The notes: a model not told the origin generated them from the letters alone. Counted from the first letter of the stretch, positions 26,447 through 35,799 are shown. The stretch is DNA of 64,000 nt from Flavobacterium dankookense (GCF_004362665.1 NZ_SNXR01000013.1:62001-126000); one strand, 5' to 3'. A program made the numbers and translations.

Positions 26447-27368
26447 ATCTGAAAATTTTAGTGAAGATGCTATTCTTGAACTCAAAAAACATTTTGAGGT
26501 TGAAGTAGCAAATCTATTTTCAGAAGCAGAACTTATTGAAAAGATTCAAACAGTAGATGTACTTTTTATTCGTTTGAGATTTAATTTATCTAAAGAAATT
26601 TTAAGCCAAACTAGTTCATTAAAATATATTTTAACTGCAACAACTGGCCTAGATCACATTAATGTTGATTATTTTCAAGGAAATGGTGGAAGAGTAATTT
26701 CCCTAAAAGGAGAAGCCGATTTTTTAGGCACAATACCATCAACGGCAGAACATACTTGGGGATTGTTATTGGCTTTAATGAAAAAAATTCCAAATGCTTT
26801 CGCAGATGTTAAATCAGGAAACTGGAATAGAGATAATTTTAAAGGGAATAATTTAAAAGACAAAAAAATTGGAATTCTTGGTTTAGGAAGAGTAGGTAAG
26901 CAAGTGGCAAAATTTGCAGAAGCTTTTCAGATGGAAATAGCCTATTTTGATGTTCAACAAATTGAATCGTATTATTTGAAATTTACTGACGCTAAAGATT
27001 TATTTTCTTGGGCTGATATAATTTCGATACATATTCCTTATACTTTTGAAAATGAAAAGTATGTTGATAAAGATTTATTAAGTAGTTGTAATTCAAATGC
27101 AATTTTAATTAATACTTCTCGTGGAAAAATTTGGGATGAAACTGTAGTAGCTGAATTTTTGAGAGAGAACAAAATAAAGGCAATTGCCACTGATGTGCTC
27201 TTTGATGAGTATAATAATTCAGTGTCCAAAAATCCGTTAGTTCAATTGACAAATTTAAATTATAATATAATTATCACACCACATATTGCAGGAGCAACTT
27301 TCGAATCAATGACGATGACGGAAGATTTTATTGTAATGAAGTTTTTAAATACTTTAAAATCCAATTAA
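26427..27368 (+). CDS. D-isomer-specific 2-hydroxyacid dehydrogenase
   Basis: A 313-residue NAD-dependent dehydrogenase of the SerA/LdhA superfamily. The nucleotide-binding motif is GILGLGRVGKQVAKF. The catalytic set can be traced as Arg in INTSRGKIWDE, Glu in VLFDEYNN and His in ITPHIAGATF. I chose the ATG at 26427; an in-frame ATG at 26415 would add four residues and lengthen the overlap with neuA. In amino-acid metabolism this fold makes 3-phosphohydroxypyruvate. Here, directly behind the nonulosonic acid genes and before an O-acyltransferase, it may provide a hydroxy-acid for a glycan substituent. That role is a guess from position. Confidence 0.78.
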   Translation: MKLLITESENFSEDAILELKKHFEVEVANLFSEAELIEKIQTVDVLFIRLRFNLSKEILSQTSSLKYILTATTGLDHINVDYFQGNGGRVISLKGEADFLGTIPSTAEHTWGLLLALMKKIPNAFADVKSGNWNRDNFKGNNLKDKKIGILGLGRVGKQVAKFAEAFQMEIAYFDVQQIESYYLKFTDAKDLFSWADIISIHIPYTFENEKYVDKDLLSSCNSNAILINTSRGKIWDETVVAEFLRENKIKAIATDVLFDEYNNSVSKNPLVQLTNLNYNIIITPHIAGATFESMTMTEDFIVMKFLNTLKSN

Positions 27369-28805
27369 ATGCTTTTTAATTCTATTTCCTATTTATTTTT
27401 TCTGCCAATAGTTTTTGCAATTTATTGGATGTTGAATGCCAGAAAATTGAAATGGCAAAATTTATTTTTATTAACAGCTAGTTATTTTTTTTATGCTTGC
27501 TGGGATTGGAGATTTCTTTTTTTATTGATGTTTTCAACAGGATTAGATTATTTTACAGGAATAAAAATGTTTGAAGCAAAAAGTGTTAAACTGAAGAAAT
27601 TTTGGTTTTTTGCTAGTATTTTTATTAATGTTGGATTTTTAGGAGTTTTTAAATACTATAATTTTTTCATAGAATCCTTTGAAGATTTGCTAACTAATTT
27701 TGGTGTTACTTCTCATTTTTGGACATTGAAAATTATTTTACCAGTTGGTATTTCATTTTATACATTTCACGGATTATCTTATGTCATTGATATTTACTAT
27801 AATAGAATAAAACCTGAAAAAAACATCGTTGACTATTCATTGTTTGTTAGTTATTTTCCATTATTAGTTGCCGGACCAATTGAAAGAGCAACCCATCTTT
27901 TGCCTCAAATTAAGAAAAAAAGAGTTTTTAATTATGAAAATGCAATGGAAGGTTTTTATCAAATTCTCTGGGGTTTGTTCAAAAAACTAGTCATTGCTGA
28001 TAGCTGCGCGGTTTATGCAAATGAAATTTTTGATAATCATCAAAGTATGAATTCTATTTCATTACTACTTGGAGCAGTCTATTTTTCATTCCAAATTTAT
28101 GGAGATTTTAGTGGCTATTCTGACATTGCATTGGGAACATCCAAACTCTTTGGAATTGATTTACTTAGAAACTTTAATTATCCCTATTTTTCAAGAGATA
28201 TAGCAGAGTTTTGGCGAAGATGGCATATATCATTATCTACTTGGTTTAGAGATTATTTATACATTCCGTTAGGTGGAAGCAAAGGAGGAATGACAACTAA
28301 AATTAGAAATACCTTTATCATTTTTTTGGTTAGTGGTTTTTGGCATGGAGCGAATTGGACATTTATAATATGGGGATTTTTAAATGCTTTATTTTTTCTT
28401 CCTCTGTTAATCACAAACAATAATAGAAACAATATATCTATTGTTGCTGAAGGGAAAATGTTTCCAACAATCAAAGAGTTCTTCAGTATATTATTGACAT
28501 TTACAATTACAACCTTTGCATGGATATTTTTCAGGTCAAATACGGTTAGTCAGGCTATTGAGTTTATAAAAAATATTTTTAAGTTTAATGTTAATGGTGG
28601 TTTTCAATACTTAACTTTTGACAGATATACCATTGAATTGGTTTTTCTTTTACTTCTTTTTCTTTTTATAGAATGGATTTCAAGAGAAAGAGTTCATCCA
28701 GTTTTTGGTAAATTCAAATCGTTAAAAGTAATCGCCATAATAACCATGATCTTGATTTTTGGAGTATTTTCAGAAGCTAAAGAGTTTATATATTTTCAAT
28801 TTTAA
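27369..28805 (+). CDS. MBOAT family membrane O-acyltransferase (AlgI/PatA-like)
   Basis: A 478-residue polytopic membrane protein with about eleven hydrophobic segments. The MBOAT core is seen in FWRRWHISLSTWFRDYLYIPLGGSKGG and in the histidine motif FLVSGFWHGANWTFIIWG, whose His is essential in AlgI. MBOAT proteins of this branch move acyl groups, usually acetyl, across the inner membrane for O-acylation of extracytoplasmic glycans. Its start abuts the stop of the dehydrogenase gene, and it overlaps by one base an SGNH-like gene, the standard partner in AlgI/AlgJ and PatA/PatB systems. It should therefore acetylate the exported glycan in the periplasm. Confidence 0.9.
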   Translation: MLFNSISYLFFLPIVFAIYWMLNARKLKWQNLFLLTASYFFYACWDWRFLFLLMFSTGLDYFTGIKMFEAKSVKLKKFWFFASIFINVGFLGVFKYYNFFIESFEDLLTNFGVTSHFWTLKIILPVGISFYTFHGLSYVIDIYYNRIKPEKNIVDYSLFVSYFPLLVAGPIERATHLLPQIKKKRVFNYENAMEGFYQILWGLFKKLVIADSCAVYANEIFDNHQSMNSISLLLGAVYFSFQIYGDFSGYSDIALGTSKLFGIDLLRNFNYPYFSRDIAEFWRRWHISLSTWFRDYLYIPLGGSKGGMTTKIRNTFIIFLVSGFWHGANWTFIIWGFLNALFFLPLLITNNNRNNISIVAEGKMFPTIKEFFSILLTFTITTFAWIFFRSNTVSQAIEFIKNIFKFNVNGGFQYLTFDRYTIELVFLLLLFLFIEWISRERVHPVFGKFKSLKVIAIITMILIFGVFSEAKEFIYFQF

Positions 28806-29701
28806 TGAAGAAGTTTATAGTAACCATATTATCCTATTTGATGGCAACATTTTTAATAATGTTCGCTCTTGATTTTGGCTATACTAAAGTGTATGAAAAT
28901 GCTAAACCTAGAACAAAGTTTCAATATTTTAGGTCTTTAAAAAATAAACAATTTGATTGTGTTTTTCTTGGTTCTTCTCGTGTTGAAAATGGTATAATTC
29001 CTACTATTATAAAAGAAAAAACAGGATTGGAAACACTCAACATGGGTTTTCAAGCCTCAAAATTGAATGACATTTATACAATTTTACAACTTCTAAAAGA
29101 ATATAATATTCAAGGAAAAAGAATTTTTATTCAAATTGATTACATCTATAATTTAAAAGGGAATTCTAAAATTCTTCAGTATCAAATGATACCTTTTATA
29201 AATGAAAATGAAGTATTGAATAAACATTTTAAAAACAATTCTGAAGATTATTTTGGATACAATTATGTTCCATTTTATCGATATAGTCGTAATGACTTAA
29301 AATTAAATTTTAGAGAAATACTACTTAGTATTGCTAAGAAAAAAACAAACGCAATGGAAGGAAATGGTTATGCTCCAAAATATGGAACATCAAAAAACCA
29401 TAGATTGACACTTCCTACAGAGTTAGAAAAAGAAAATGTAGTTTTCGATTCAATTATTAAATACATTGAAAAAAATAAAATAAATGCTACTTTCTATTGT
29501 GCACCTTTCTGCTATCATGGAAAAAACATGGAATTCATAGCAAAACTCAAAAATAAAGTTCCAAATTTTTATGATTTTTCAAGAGCTGTTTCTGACGAAA
29601 AATTATTTCAAAATTCAAATCATCTCAATCATGATGGAGCAATATATTTTACCAATATTTTTATCGACCAAGTACTTTTGAAAAATAATATTGAAGAGTA
29701 A
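28805..29701 (+). CDS. SGNH/AlgJ-like periplasmic acyltransferase partner
   Basis: A 298-residue protein with one N-terminal membrane anchor (about residues 5-22) and an extracytoplasmic domain. The nucleophile block is seen as FLGSSRVENGI, where the Ser after Gly-Ser follows the SGNH pattern. A late NHLNHDGAIYF holds the Asn/Asp and His expected near the end of the fold, although in a loose D-x2-H arrangement. I infer that it receives the acyl group from the MBOAT protein and places it on the glycan. It is smaller than AlgJ/AlgX and is recognised by context as much as by sequence. Its gene overlaps the MBOAT gene by one base and ends the operon. Confidence 0.65.
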   Translation: MKKFIVTILSYLMATFLIMFALDFGYTKVYENAKPRTKFQYFRSLKNKQFDCVFLGSSRVENGIIPTIIKEKTGLETLNMGFQASKLNDIYTILQLLKEYNIQGKRIFIQIDYIYNLKGNSKILQYQMIPFINENEVLNKHFKNNSEDYFGYNYVPFYRYSRNDLKLNFREILLSIAKKKTNAMEGNGYAPKYGTSKNHRLTLPTELEKENVVFDSIIKYIEKNKINATFYCAPFCYHGKNMEFIAKLKNKVPNFYDFSRAVSDEKLFQNSNHLNHDGAIYFTNIFIDQVLLKNNIEE

Positions 29702-29741
29702 ATGCAACTCTAGTGAAAATCTATTTATTATATTTTTCACA

Positions 29742-29769
29742 TTGATTTTTTAGTTCCTTTAAAAATCAA
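29742..29769 (+). repeat. AT-rich inverted repeat between operons
   Basis: TTGATTTTT and AAAAATCAA form a nine-pair stem around a ten-base loop, in the 97-base gap after the SGNH-like gene. No T-run follows on the plus strand, so a terminator function is uncertain. A GATATTTG at 29770-29777, one mismatch from the -7 consensus, sits just after it. Confidence 0.3.
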
Positions 29770-29798
29770 GATATTTGGTGTCAAATTGAAAATTATAG

Positions 29799-31196
29799 AT
29801 GACTTCCAAAAAAATATTCATATTACTACCCGATGGTATTGGTTTAAGAAATTTTGCTTTTACAAATTTTCATAAAATTGGTTTAGAAAAAGGTTTTGAT
29901 ATTACTTTTTGGAACAATACACCATTCGATATAAGTGAATTAGGCTATAAAGAAGTAAAAATTAATAATCCTAAAAACCATCCTCTTACAGAGATATACA
30001 AAAATGCTAGAAAGCAAATAGAGTTAAATCTTTTTATAAAAAGATTTAACGATACAACTTATAATAGTTATCGCTTTCCATTTTCTACTAAAACTGTAAA
30101 ACAAAAAATAAAAACCTTTCTCACCAAAAGAATAATTTCAAAATATAATTCAGAAACAAGACTTAAAATTCTTTTAAAAAAAATTTCCGAGTTAGAAAAG
30201 AAAACGAACTATTTTGATGATTGTATAAATACGCTTCAAAAAGAGAAACCCAATTTTGTTTTTTGTACCAACCAAAGACCAATGTCAGCAATTGCTCCGA
30301 TTGAAGCAGCAAAACAACTTGGAATTCCAACAGCTACATTTATTTTCTCTTGGGATAATCTTCCTAAAGCTACATTAGTTATCGATACAGATTATTATTT
30401 CGTTTGGAGTGAATTTATGAAAAAGGAAATATTGAAATATTATCCAAATATTTATGAAAATCAAATAGTTATAGTTGGAACGCCTCAATTTGAAAATCAT
30501 TTTGATTTAAGTTTAAAAGTTGAAAAAGAAGTGTTTTTCAAAAAAAACAATCTTGATTTAGATAAAAAATACATTTGTTTTTCAGGTGATGATGTTACGA
30601 CTTCTCCTAATGATCCACAGTATTTAAAGGACACTGCTGATGCTATTAGAAATCTGAATAAAAAAGGATTTAATCTAGGAATAGTTTTCAGAAGATGTCC
30701 TGTTGATTTTTCTAATAGATTTGATATTGTTCTAAATGATTACAAAGATGTTATTGTTCCAATAAATCCAGTTTGGAGAAAAATTGGTGAAGGATGGAAT
30801 ACCATTTTGCCAACATATGAAGACATGATACTACAAACAAATACCATTGCTCATACTGAATTTGTTATAAATCTTGGTTCTTCGATGGTTTTTGATTATG
30901 TATGTTATCAAAAACCATGTGTTTATATAAATTATGATGTCCTTAAATTGGAGTCATCAAATTGGAACGTTGAAAAAATTTATAAGTATATTCATTTTCG
31001 TTCGATGCCAACAAGTAATTCAGTGATTTGGTTTAACAATGTTGATGAAATAGAACAGAAAATTCAATCTATTTTAGAAAGAAAAGTTACAACATTGAAA
31101 GAGGCAACAACTTGGTTTGAAATTATAAATCAAAAGCCAGCAAACCAAGCATCAGAAAGAATTTGGGAATTTATTAATACGCTAACAGAAAAATGA
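29799..31196 (+). CDS. Putative GT-B fold glycosyltransferase, not assignable to a known family
   Basis: A 465-residue soluble protein that I do not recognise with certainty. It looks like a GT-B or CDP-glycerol-transferase-like enzyme. The N-terminal part begins with IFILLPDGIGLRNFAF. Midway come PTATFIFSWDNLPKATLV and FVWSEFMKKEILKYYP. The C-terminal part has KKYICFSGDDVTTSPNDP and NLGSSMVFDYVCYQKPCVYINYD, a motif of the kind that binds donor phosphates. It has no signal peptide or membrane segment. It precedes a GT4 gene with a four-base overlap, which supports a role in glycan assembly. Family assignment would need a structure prediction. Confidence 0.55.
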   Translation: MTSKKIFILLPDGIGLRNFAFTNFHKIGLEKGFDITFWNNTPFDISELGYKEVKINNPKNHPLTEIYKNARKQIELNLFIKRFNDTTYNSYRFPFSTKTVKQKIKTFLTKRIISKYNSETRLKILLKKISELEKKTNYFDDCINTLQKEKPNFVFCTNQRPMSAIAPIEAAKQLGIPTATFIFSWDNLPKATLVIDTDYYFVWSEFMKKEILKYYPNIYENQIVIVGTPQFENHFDLSLKVEKEVFFKKNNLDLDKKYICFSGDDVTTSPNDPQYLKDTADAIRNLNKKGFNLGIVFRRCPVDFSNRFDIVLNDYKDVIVPINPVWRKIGEGWNTILPTYEDMILQTNTIAHTEFVINLGSSMVFDYVCYQKPCVYINYDVLKLESSNWNVEKIYKYIHFRSMPTSNSVIWFNNVDEIEQKIQSILERKVTTLKEATTWFEIINQKPANQASERIWEFINTLTEK

Positions 31197-32341
31197 AAAT
31201 AGGATTTTTAACACCCGAATTTCCACATCCAAAATTTGGACATTCTGGTGGAATTGGTACAAGTATATTGAATTTATCAAAAGGACTATCCCAATTAGGA
31301 AATCAGGTTTCAATTTTTGTTTATGGACAATCTGAAGATGAAGTATTTGAAGAAGATGGAATTACATTTTACAGAATTAAAAATGTAAAAATAAAAGGAC
31401 TTTCATTATTTTTTACTCAAAAAAAAGTTCAAAAACTAGTTAATTCTTTAGTTAAAAAAAATCAATTAGATCTATTAGAATCACCTGATTGGACAGGATT
31501 TTCATCGAATATAAAAGCCAAATGTCCATTAGTAGTTAAGTTACACGGTTCGGATACTTATTTTTGTCATTTAGATAAAAGGCCTGTTAAATTCAAAAAT
31601 AAATATAACGAAAAAAAAGCATTGAAAAATGCAGATGCAATAGCATCAGTTAGTGAATATACAGCTAATGTAACGAGAGAATTATTTGATTTAGATAGAA
31701 AAATTGAAGTTATTCCAAATAGTATTGACTTGAAACAATTTTCCGCAATTGATAGTAATTCAGACCATATTATACTTTATTTTGGAACTCTAATTCGGAA
31801 AAAAGGACTTCTTGAATTGCCTTTGATTTTTAATGAAGTATATAAGCAAAATCAAGAAGCAAAATTAGTTCTTGTTGGAAAAGACACACCCGATGTATTA
31901 TCTGGAAATGACTCTACTTGGACTATCATGCAAAAATTATTTGATACCAAGGCGTTGGAAAATGTTACTTACTTAGGAAGTGTTTCTTATGATAAAATTA
32001 AAACACTAATTAGCAACGCAACATTATGCGTTTTCCCTACATTTGCCGAAGCATTACCAGTTTCATGGATTGAGTCAATGGCAATGGAAAAGCCTGTAGT
32101 AGCAAGTAATATAGGTTGGGCAAAAGAAATTATTGAAGATGGAAAGGAAGGATATTTAGTTGATCCAAAATCGCACCATGAGTTTGCTGAAAAAATAAAT
32201 AAATTGCTACTTGATAAAGAACTCAGTCTAAAATTTGGTAAAGCATCAAGAGCCAAAGTTATACTTAAGTTTAGTCTTGAAGTTGTAGCTAATCAAAATG
32301 TCGATTTTTATAAAAAAGTTTTATCAAATTGGCATAGATAA
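31193..32341 (+). CDS. Glycosyltransferase family 4
   Basis: A 382-residue GT4 enzyme. The N-terminal domain starts with IGFLTPEFPHPKFGHSGGIGTS, the G-G-I loop typical of this family, and LVVKLHGSDTYF. The donor domain has IILYFGTLIRKKGLLELP, LVLVGKD and the full E-x7-E in FAEALPVSWIESMAMEKP. It should add a sugar to the lipid-linked acceptor with retention of configuration. ATGA overlap with the preceding unassigned transferase gene shows translational coupling. A 104-base gap with a good promoter box separates it from the next gene, so it ends a transcription unit. Confidence 0.9.
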   Translation: MKIGFLTPEFPHPKFGHSGGIGTSILNLSKGLSQLGNQVSIFVYGQSEDEVFEEDGITFYRIKNVKIKGLSLFFTQKKVQKLVNSLVKKNQLDLLESPDWTGFSSNIKAKCPLVVKLHGSDTYFCHLDKRPVKFKNKYNEKKALKNADAIASVSEYTANVTRELFDLDRKIEVIPNSIDLKQFSAIDSNSDHIILYFGTLIRKKGLLELPLIFNEVYKQNQEAKLVLVGKDTPDVLSGNDSTWTIMQKLFDTKALENVTYLGSVSYDKIKTLISNATLCVFPTFAEALPVSWIESMAMEKPVVASNIGWAKEIIEDGKEGYLVDPKSHHEFAEKINKLLLDKELSLKFGKASRAKVILKFSLEVVANQNVDFYKKVLSNWHR

Positions 32342-32409
32342 GATTGATTTTAATATTAAGTAATTGATTAACAAATAATAAAAATCAGCCTCGAATCCTG
32401 TCAAATAAT

Positions 32410-32417
32410 TACTTTTG
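32410..32417 (+). promoter_or_regulatory. Probable -7 promoter box before the second glycosyltransferase block
   Basis: TACTTTTG is an exact TAnnTTTG match, 28 bases before the ATG at 32446, in a 104-base gap. No clear -33 box. It would drive the run of tightly packed genes from 32446 to 40870. Confidence 0.5.
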
Positions 32418-32445
32418 TTGGATTAGTATTGAATACATTTTAAAG

Positions 32446-33987
32446 ATGATTATTTTTTTTCACGATAATTCAAAAATTACAGAAATAGTTTCTTCAAATG
32501 GAGATAATTTTTCGGTTACAAAGAATAGTTTGATTGTTCCAACAATCATTGAATTTGCTGAAAAAAATAATAATGAAATTCTTGTATGGTGTCATCAAAA
32601 TGAAAAAGAAAACTTAAATCATTCCTTTATTGAAAGCTTTTTTTTCCACAATAAGTTTTTAATATCATTCAATCCTAGTGATTCTAATTACTTTGAAAGA
32701 TATGTTGGATATATTGAAGATACTCAGTTTGTTAATGTTAACAAAAAAGTAAAATATGCTACTTGGATGATGAGTAGTTATGTTGGAGCAATACATGCCG
32801 CTACGATTATTGCATTTAAAAACAGTAATAATAGAAAAGATAATTTTGATTATTTTTTAAACTCAATTGCTCGATTGGGATTACCAAAAGGATTATTTTG
32901 TTATTCCGCACCAAAATTATTAATCAAACCATCTCAAAATGTCAATCTAAAATCGGCTTCTCTTTTTGATTTATATCGTTTCACAAAACAGCATTATAGA
33001 ATTAGATGGGTTTTTCTACTTTTTTTCAGTTTACTTCTTTTTGAAAAGAAATTTACTTTTGCTCCTTTTCTTGCTTCACTTTTCTATAAAAGAAGAACAA
33101 TAAGCACCAAAAATTTAGACCAAATTACTTTAGTTTCTAAAATAAATAAATTAGAAATAAGGTCAATTGATGTCCTGATACCAACTATTGGAAGAAAAAA
33201 ATACTTGTTAGATGTTTTAAAAAAATTAGCATCTCAAACTCATTTGCCAGCTAATGTTATCATCATTGAGCAAAACCCAATTGAAAATTCAGTCTCTGAG
33301 TTAGAATATATCGATGAAAACTGGCCTTTCAAAATAAAACATCATTTTACACATCAAACTGGTGCTTGTAATGCTAGAAATATTGGACTTCAATTAATAG
33401 AAAGTGAATTTGTTTTTATGGCGGATGATGATATTGATTTTGAAAACACCTTACTTGAAAATGCTATTTCGATTTTTGAAAAAATGAATTTTGATGCCTT
33501 TTTAGTCGCTTGCCATCTTCAATCACAAGTAATTAAAGTAGAATCACCAAAACAATTTGCCGTTTTTGGTGCAGGACATGCTTTTGTAAAATCAAGCTGT
33601 TTAAAAAACATTAAATTTAATACTTCGTATGAATTTGGATTTGGTGAAGACAATGATTTTGGAATGCAACTCAGAAATAAAGGATACGATATTCATTATA
33701 TTTCCGATTTTAAAATTTTACACCTGAAGGCGCCAATTGGAGGTTTTAGAGTAAAACCAAAACGTCTTTGGAGTGATGATGTTATTCATTCTAAACCATC
33801 GCCAACGGTTATGTTATTTAGAATTCTACATTGTTCAAATGAACAAAATTCCAGTTATAAATTAACTTTGTTCATCAAAAACATTAATAAAAGTTTTTTT
33901 TTAAATCCTTTCAATTACATATCATTGTTTAAAAAAAGATGGAATAGAAGTTTGTATTGGGCAAATATTTTAAAAAATAAAAGATGA
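32446..33987 (+). CDS. Glycosyltransferase family 2 with an unrecognised N-terminal domain
   Basis: A 513-residue protein, about 200 residues longer than a usual family 2 enzyme. Residues from about 240 form the GT-A domain: DVLIPTIGRKKYLLDVLKKL, TGACNARNIGL, the metal site FMADDDIDFENTL and the late FGEDNDFGMQLRNKGYDIHY. The first ~230 residues begin IIFFHDNSKITEIVSS and contain YVGYIEDTQFVNVNKKVKYATWMMSS. They resemble no domain I know. A hydrophobic patch near 185-200 (VFLLFFSLLLF) may touch the membrane. Eight T lie straight after the start codons, a possible slippage site. It shares four bases with the next family 2 gene. Confidence 0.8.
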   Translation: MIIFFHDNSKITEIVSSNGDNFSVTKNSLIVPTIIEFAEKNNNEILVWCHQNEKENLNHSFIESFFFHNKFLISFNPSDSNYFERYVGYIEDTQFVNVNKKVKYATWMMSSYVGAIHAATIIAFKNSNNRKDNFDYFLNSIARLGLPKGLFCYSAPKLLIKPSQNVNLKSASLFDLYRFTKQHYRIRWVFLLFFSLLLFEKKFTFAPFLASLFYKRRTISTKNLDQITLVSKINKLEIRSIDVLIPTIGRKKYLLDVLKKLASQTHLPANVIIIEQNPIENSVSELEYIDENWPFKIKHHFTHQTGACNARNIGLQLIESEFVFMADDDIDFENTLLENAISIFEKMNFDAFLVACHLQSQVIKVESPKQFAVFGAGHAFVKSSCLKNIKFNTSYEFGFGEDNDFGMQLRNKGYDIHYISDFKILHLKAPIGGFRVKPKRLWSDDVIHSKPSPTVMLFRILHCSNEQNSSYKLTLFIKNINKSFFLNPFNYISLFKKRWNRSLYWANILKNKR

Positions 33988-34982
33988 ATTTCACATTAAT
34001 AATATGCACATATATGCGACCTGAAGCGTTGTGTAAATTATTACTATCAATTGATAAACAAACGGTATATCCATCTGAAATTTTGATTATTGATGGTTCA
34101 TTGAACAATGAAACCAACCTTATGCTAGAAAAAAATGTCTTCAAAAATCTACATTATTTTTTAGTTGATAGGGTAAATAGAGGTTTGACAAAACAACGAA
34201 ACTTTGGAATTAATAAAACTTCTGAAAGCTCTGAAATCATTTTTTTTCTTGATGATGATACGATTTTAGAACCAAACTATTTTGAAGAAATCTTAAAGAC
34301 TTATTCTTTATATCCAGATGCATTGGGAGTTGGAGGTTACATCAATAATGAAGTAGTATGGAAAAAAGTTCCGGGAGATTATAGACCAAAAAGCAACGAA
34401 TTTTTATATGATGGTTGGATAAGAAATGAAAGTAGTCGATTTATAATTAGAAAAAAATTACAACTCGATGCTGATAGAAATCCAGGTTGTCATCCTTCAT
34501 TTTCTCATGGAAGAAGTATTAGTTTTTTACCGCCATCGGGAAAAACATATGAAGTTGAACAGTTAATGGGTGGTGTTTCCTCTTTTAGAAAATTAGTATT
34601 CAAAACTTTTCAATTTTCTACTTATTTTGAAGGATATGGTTTGTATGAAGATGCTGATTTTACGCTAAGAGTTTCTAAAACTGGAAAATTATATATAAAT
34701 ACAAATGCACAACTTGGTCATTTTCATGACTCAGCAGGAAGACCGAATAAATATAATTATGGAAAGATGGTTGTTAGAAATGGTTGGTATGTTTGGCGTG
34801 TTAAATATCCAAAACCAAGTATAAAAGATAAATTTAAATGGCATTCTATAACTTTATTATTGACATTCATCAGATTTAGCAATATATTTACAACCAATAA
34901 AAAACAAGAAGCTTTTACTGAATTTATGGGGAGAACATTAGGATGGTTTTCTTTATTTAGCAACAAACCAAGACAGAAATGA
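33984..34982 (+). CDS. Glycosyltransferase family 2
   Basis: A 332-residue GT-A enzyme. It begins TLIICTYMRPEALCKLLLSI, has IIDGSLNNE, then GLTKQRNFGINKTS and the metal site IFFLDDDTILEPNYF. The acceptor side has LMGGVSSFRKLVF and a GLYEDADFTLRVSK block in which the ED pair matches the usual catalytic base of the family. It overlaps both neighbours by four bases (ATGA), so three genes from 32446 to 35785 form a translationally coupled set. The donor is not known. The basic C-terminal end may contact the membrane. Confidence 0.9.
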   Translation: MNFTLIICTYMRPEALCKLLLSIDKQTVYPSEILIIDGSLNNETNLMLEKNVFKNLHYFLVDRVNRGLTKQRNFGINKTSESSEIIFFLDDDTILEPNYFEEILKTYSLYPDALGVGGYINNEVVWKKVPGDYRPKSNEFLYDGWIRNESSRFIIRKKLQLDADRNPGCHPSFSHGRSISFLPPSGKTYEVEQLMGGVSSFRKLVFKTFQFSTYFEGYGLYEDADFTLRVSKTGKLYINTNAQLGHFHDSAGRPNKYNYGKMVVRNGWYVWRVKYPKPSIKDKFKWHSITLLLTFIRFSNIFTTNKKQEAFTEFMGRTLGWFSLFSNKPRQK

Positions 34983-35785
34983 GAACGCAAGAGGAAATAA
35001 TTGAAATCAACAAAAAACAAAAAGAGTTTTATAATCATAAAAAGAAAAATCTTCCAACAAGAATTTGGTCTTTTGTTCGTGAAAAAACATTAAAAAAAAT
35101 CAGAAAAGATATTGGAGTACTCAATCAATCTTATGATTTACATAAAGTTTGGTTTGGAGATGTTTCAAATAAAAAAGTACTTGATTTAGGTTGTTTTGCC
35201 GGGAATTATTGGAGTTTATATTTAGCGGAACATAGTAAACAATATATAGGACTAGATTTAAGTGATTTAGCGATTGAAAAACTAAATAAAAGGATTGAGA
35301 AATTTCCAAATGCAAAAGCCGTAGCTGTTGATTTTCTCTCGGATGACTTTGCTGAAAAAGATTTTGATATAATTTATGCCTATGGCGTTTTGCATCACTT
35401 TCAAAATCCGGATGTATTAATTGCTAAACTAAACGAAAAATTAGCTCCAAACGGAACCATAATTAGTTATGATCCATTGGAGACAAGTTTACCGATAAAA
35501 TTTATCAGAGTTTTGTACAGACCATTTCAATCAGATAAAGATTGGGAATGGCCATTTTCCAGAAAAACCTATTATAAATTTCACAATACTTTTAAAGTTA
35601 TTGAAAGACATGGTGTTTTAGGTCAAGCGAAATGGTATTTTTTGATAAACTTATTGCCAATTTCAGATGAAAAAAAGCAAGCAATTGGAAAAAAATGGCA
35701 TAAAAAAGATTGGGATTTATCAGCTACTTCAGATAGTCATTTATTTAAGTGTATGCAATTGACGATGTTAATGCAGAAAAAGTAA
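34979..35785 (+). CDS. Class I SAM-dependent methyltransferase
   Basis: A 268-residue methyltransferase with a clear class I fold. Motif I is KVLDLGCFAGNYWSLYLAE, the ribose-binding acidic residue is in YIGLDLSDLAIEKL, motif II-like DFDIIYAYGVLHHF, and GTIISYDPLETS follows. The sequence after the core (about 175-230, with WEWPFSRKTYYKF) suggests a lipid or sugar substrate rather than RNA. Sitting inside the glycosyltransferase block, it most likely methylates a sugar hydroxyl or a carboxyl group of the glycan. It is unrelated to the FkbM-type enzyme at 4840, so the locus carries two separate methylation activities. Confidence 0.85.
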   Translation: MRTQEEIIEINKKQKEFYNHKKKNLPTRIWSFVREKTLKKIRKDIGVLNQSYDLHKVWFGDVSNKKVLDLGCFAGNYWSLYLAEHSKQYIGLDLSDLAIEKLNKRIEKFPNAKAVAVDFLSDDFAEKDFDIIYAYGVLHHFQNPDVLIAKLNEKLAPNGTIISYDPLETSLPIKFIRVLYRPFQSDKDWEWPFSRKTYYKFHNTFKVIERHGVLGQAKWYFLINLLPISDEKKQAIGKKWHKKDWDLSATSDSHLFKCMQLTMLMQKK

Positions 35786-35799
35786 TTTAAAAAAACTTA

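Noticed and set aside
32342..32409. Possible terminator after the GT4 gene
   Set aside because: TGATTTT and AAAATCA could pair, but the loop would exceed 30 bases and no T-run follows.
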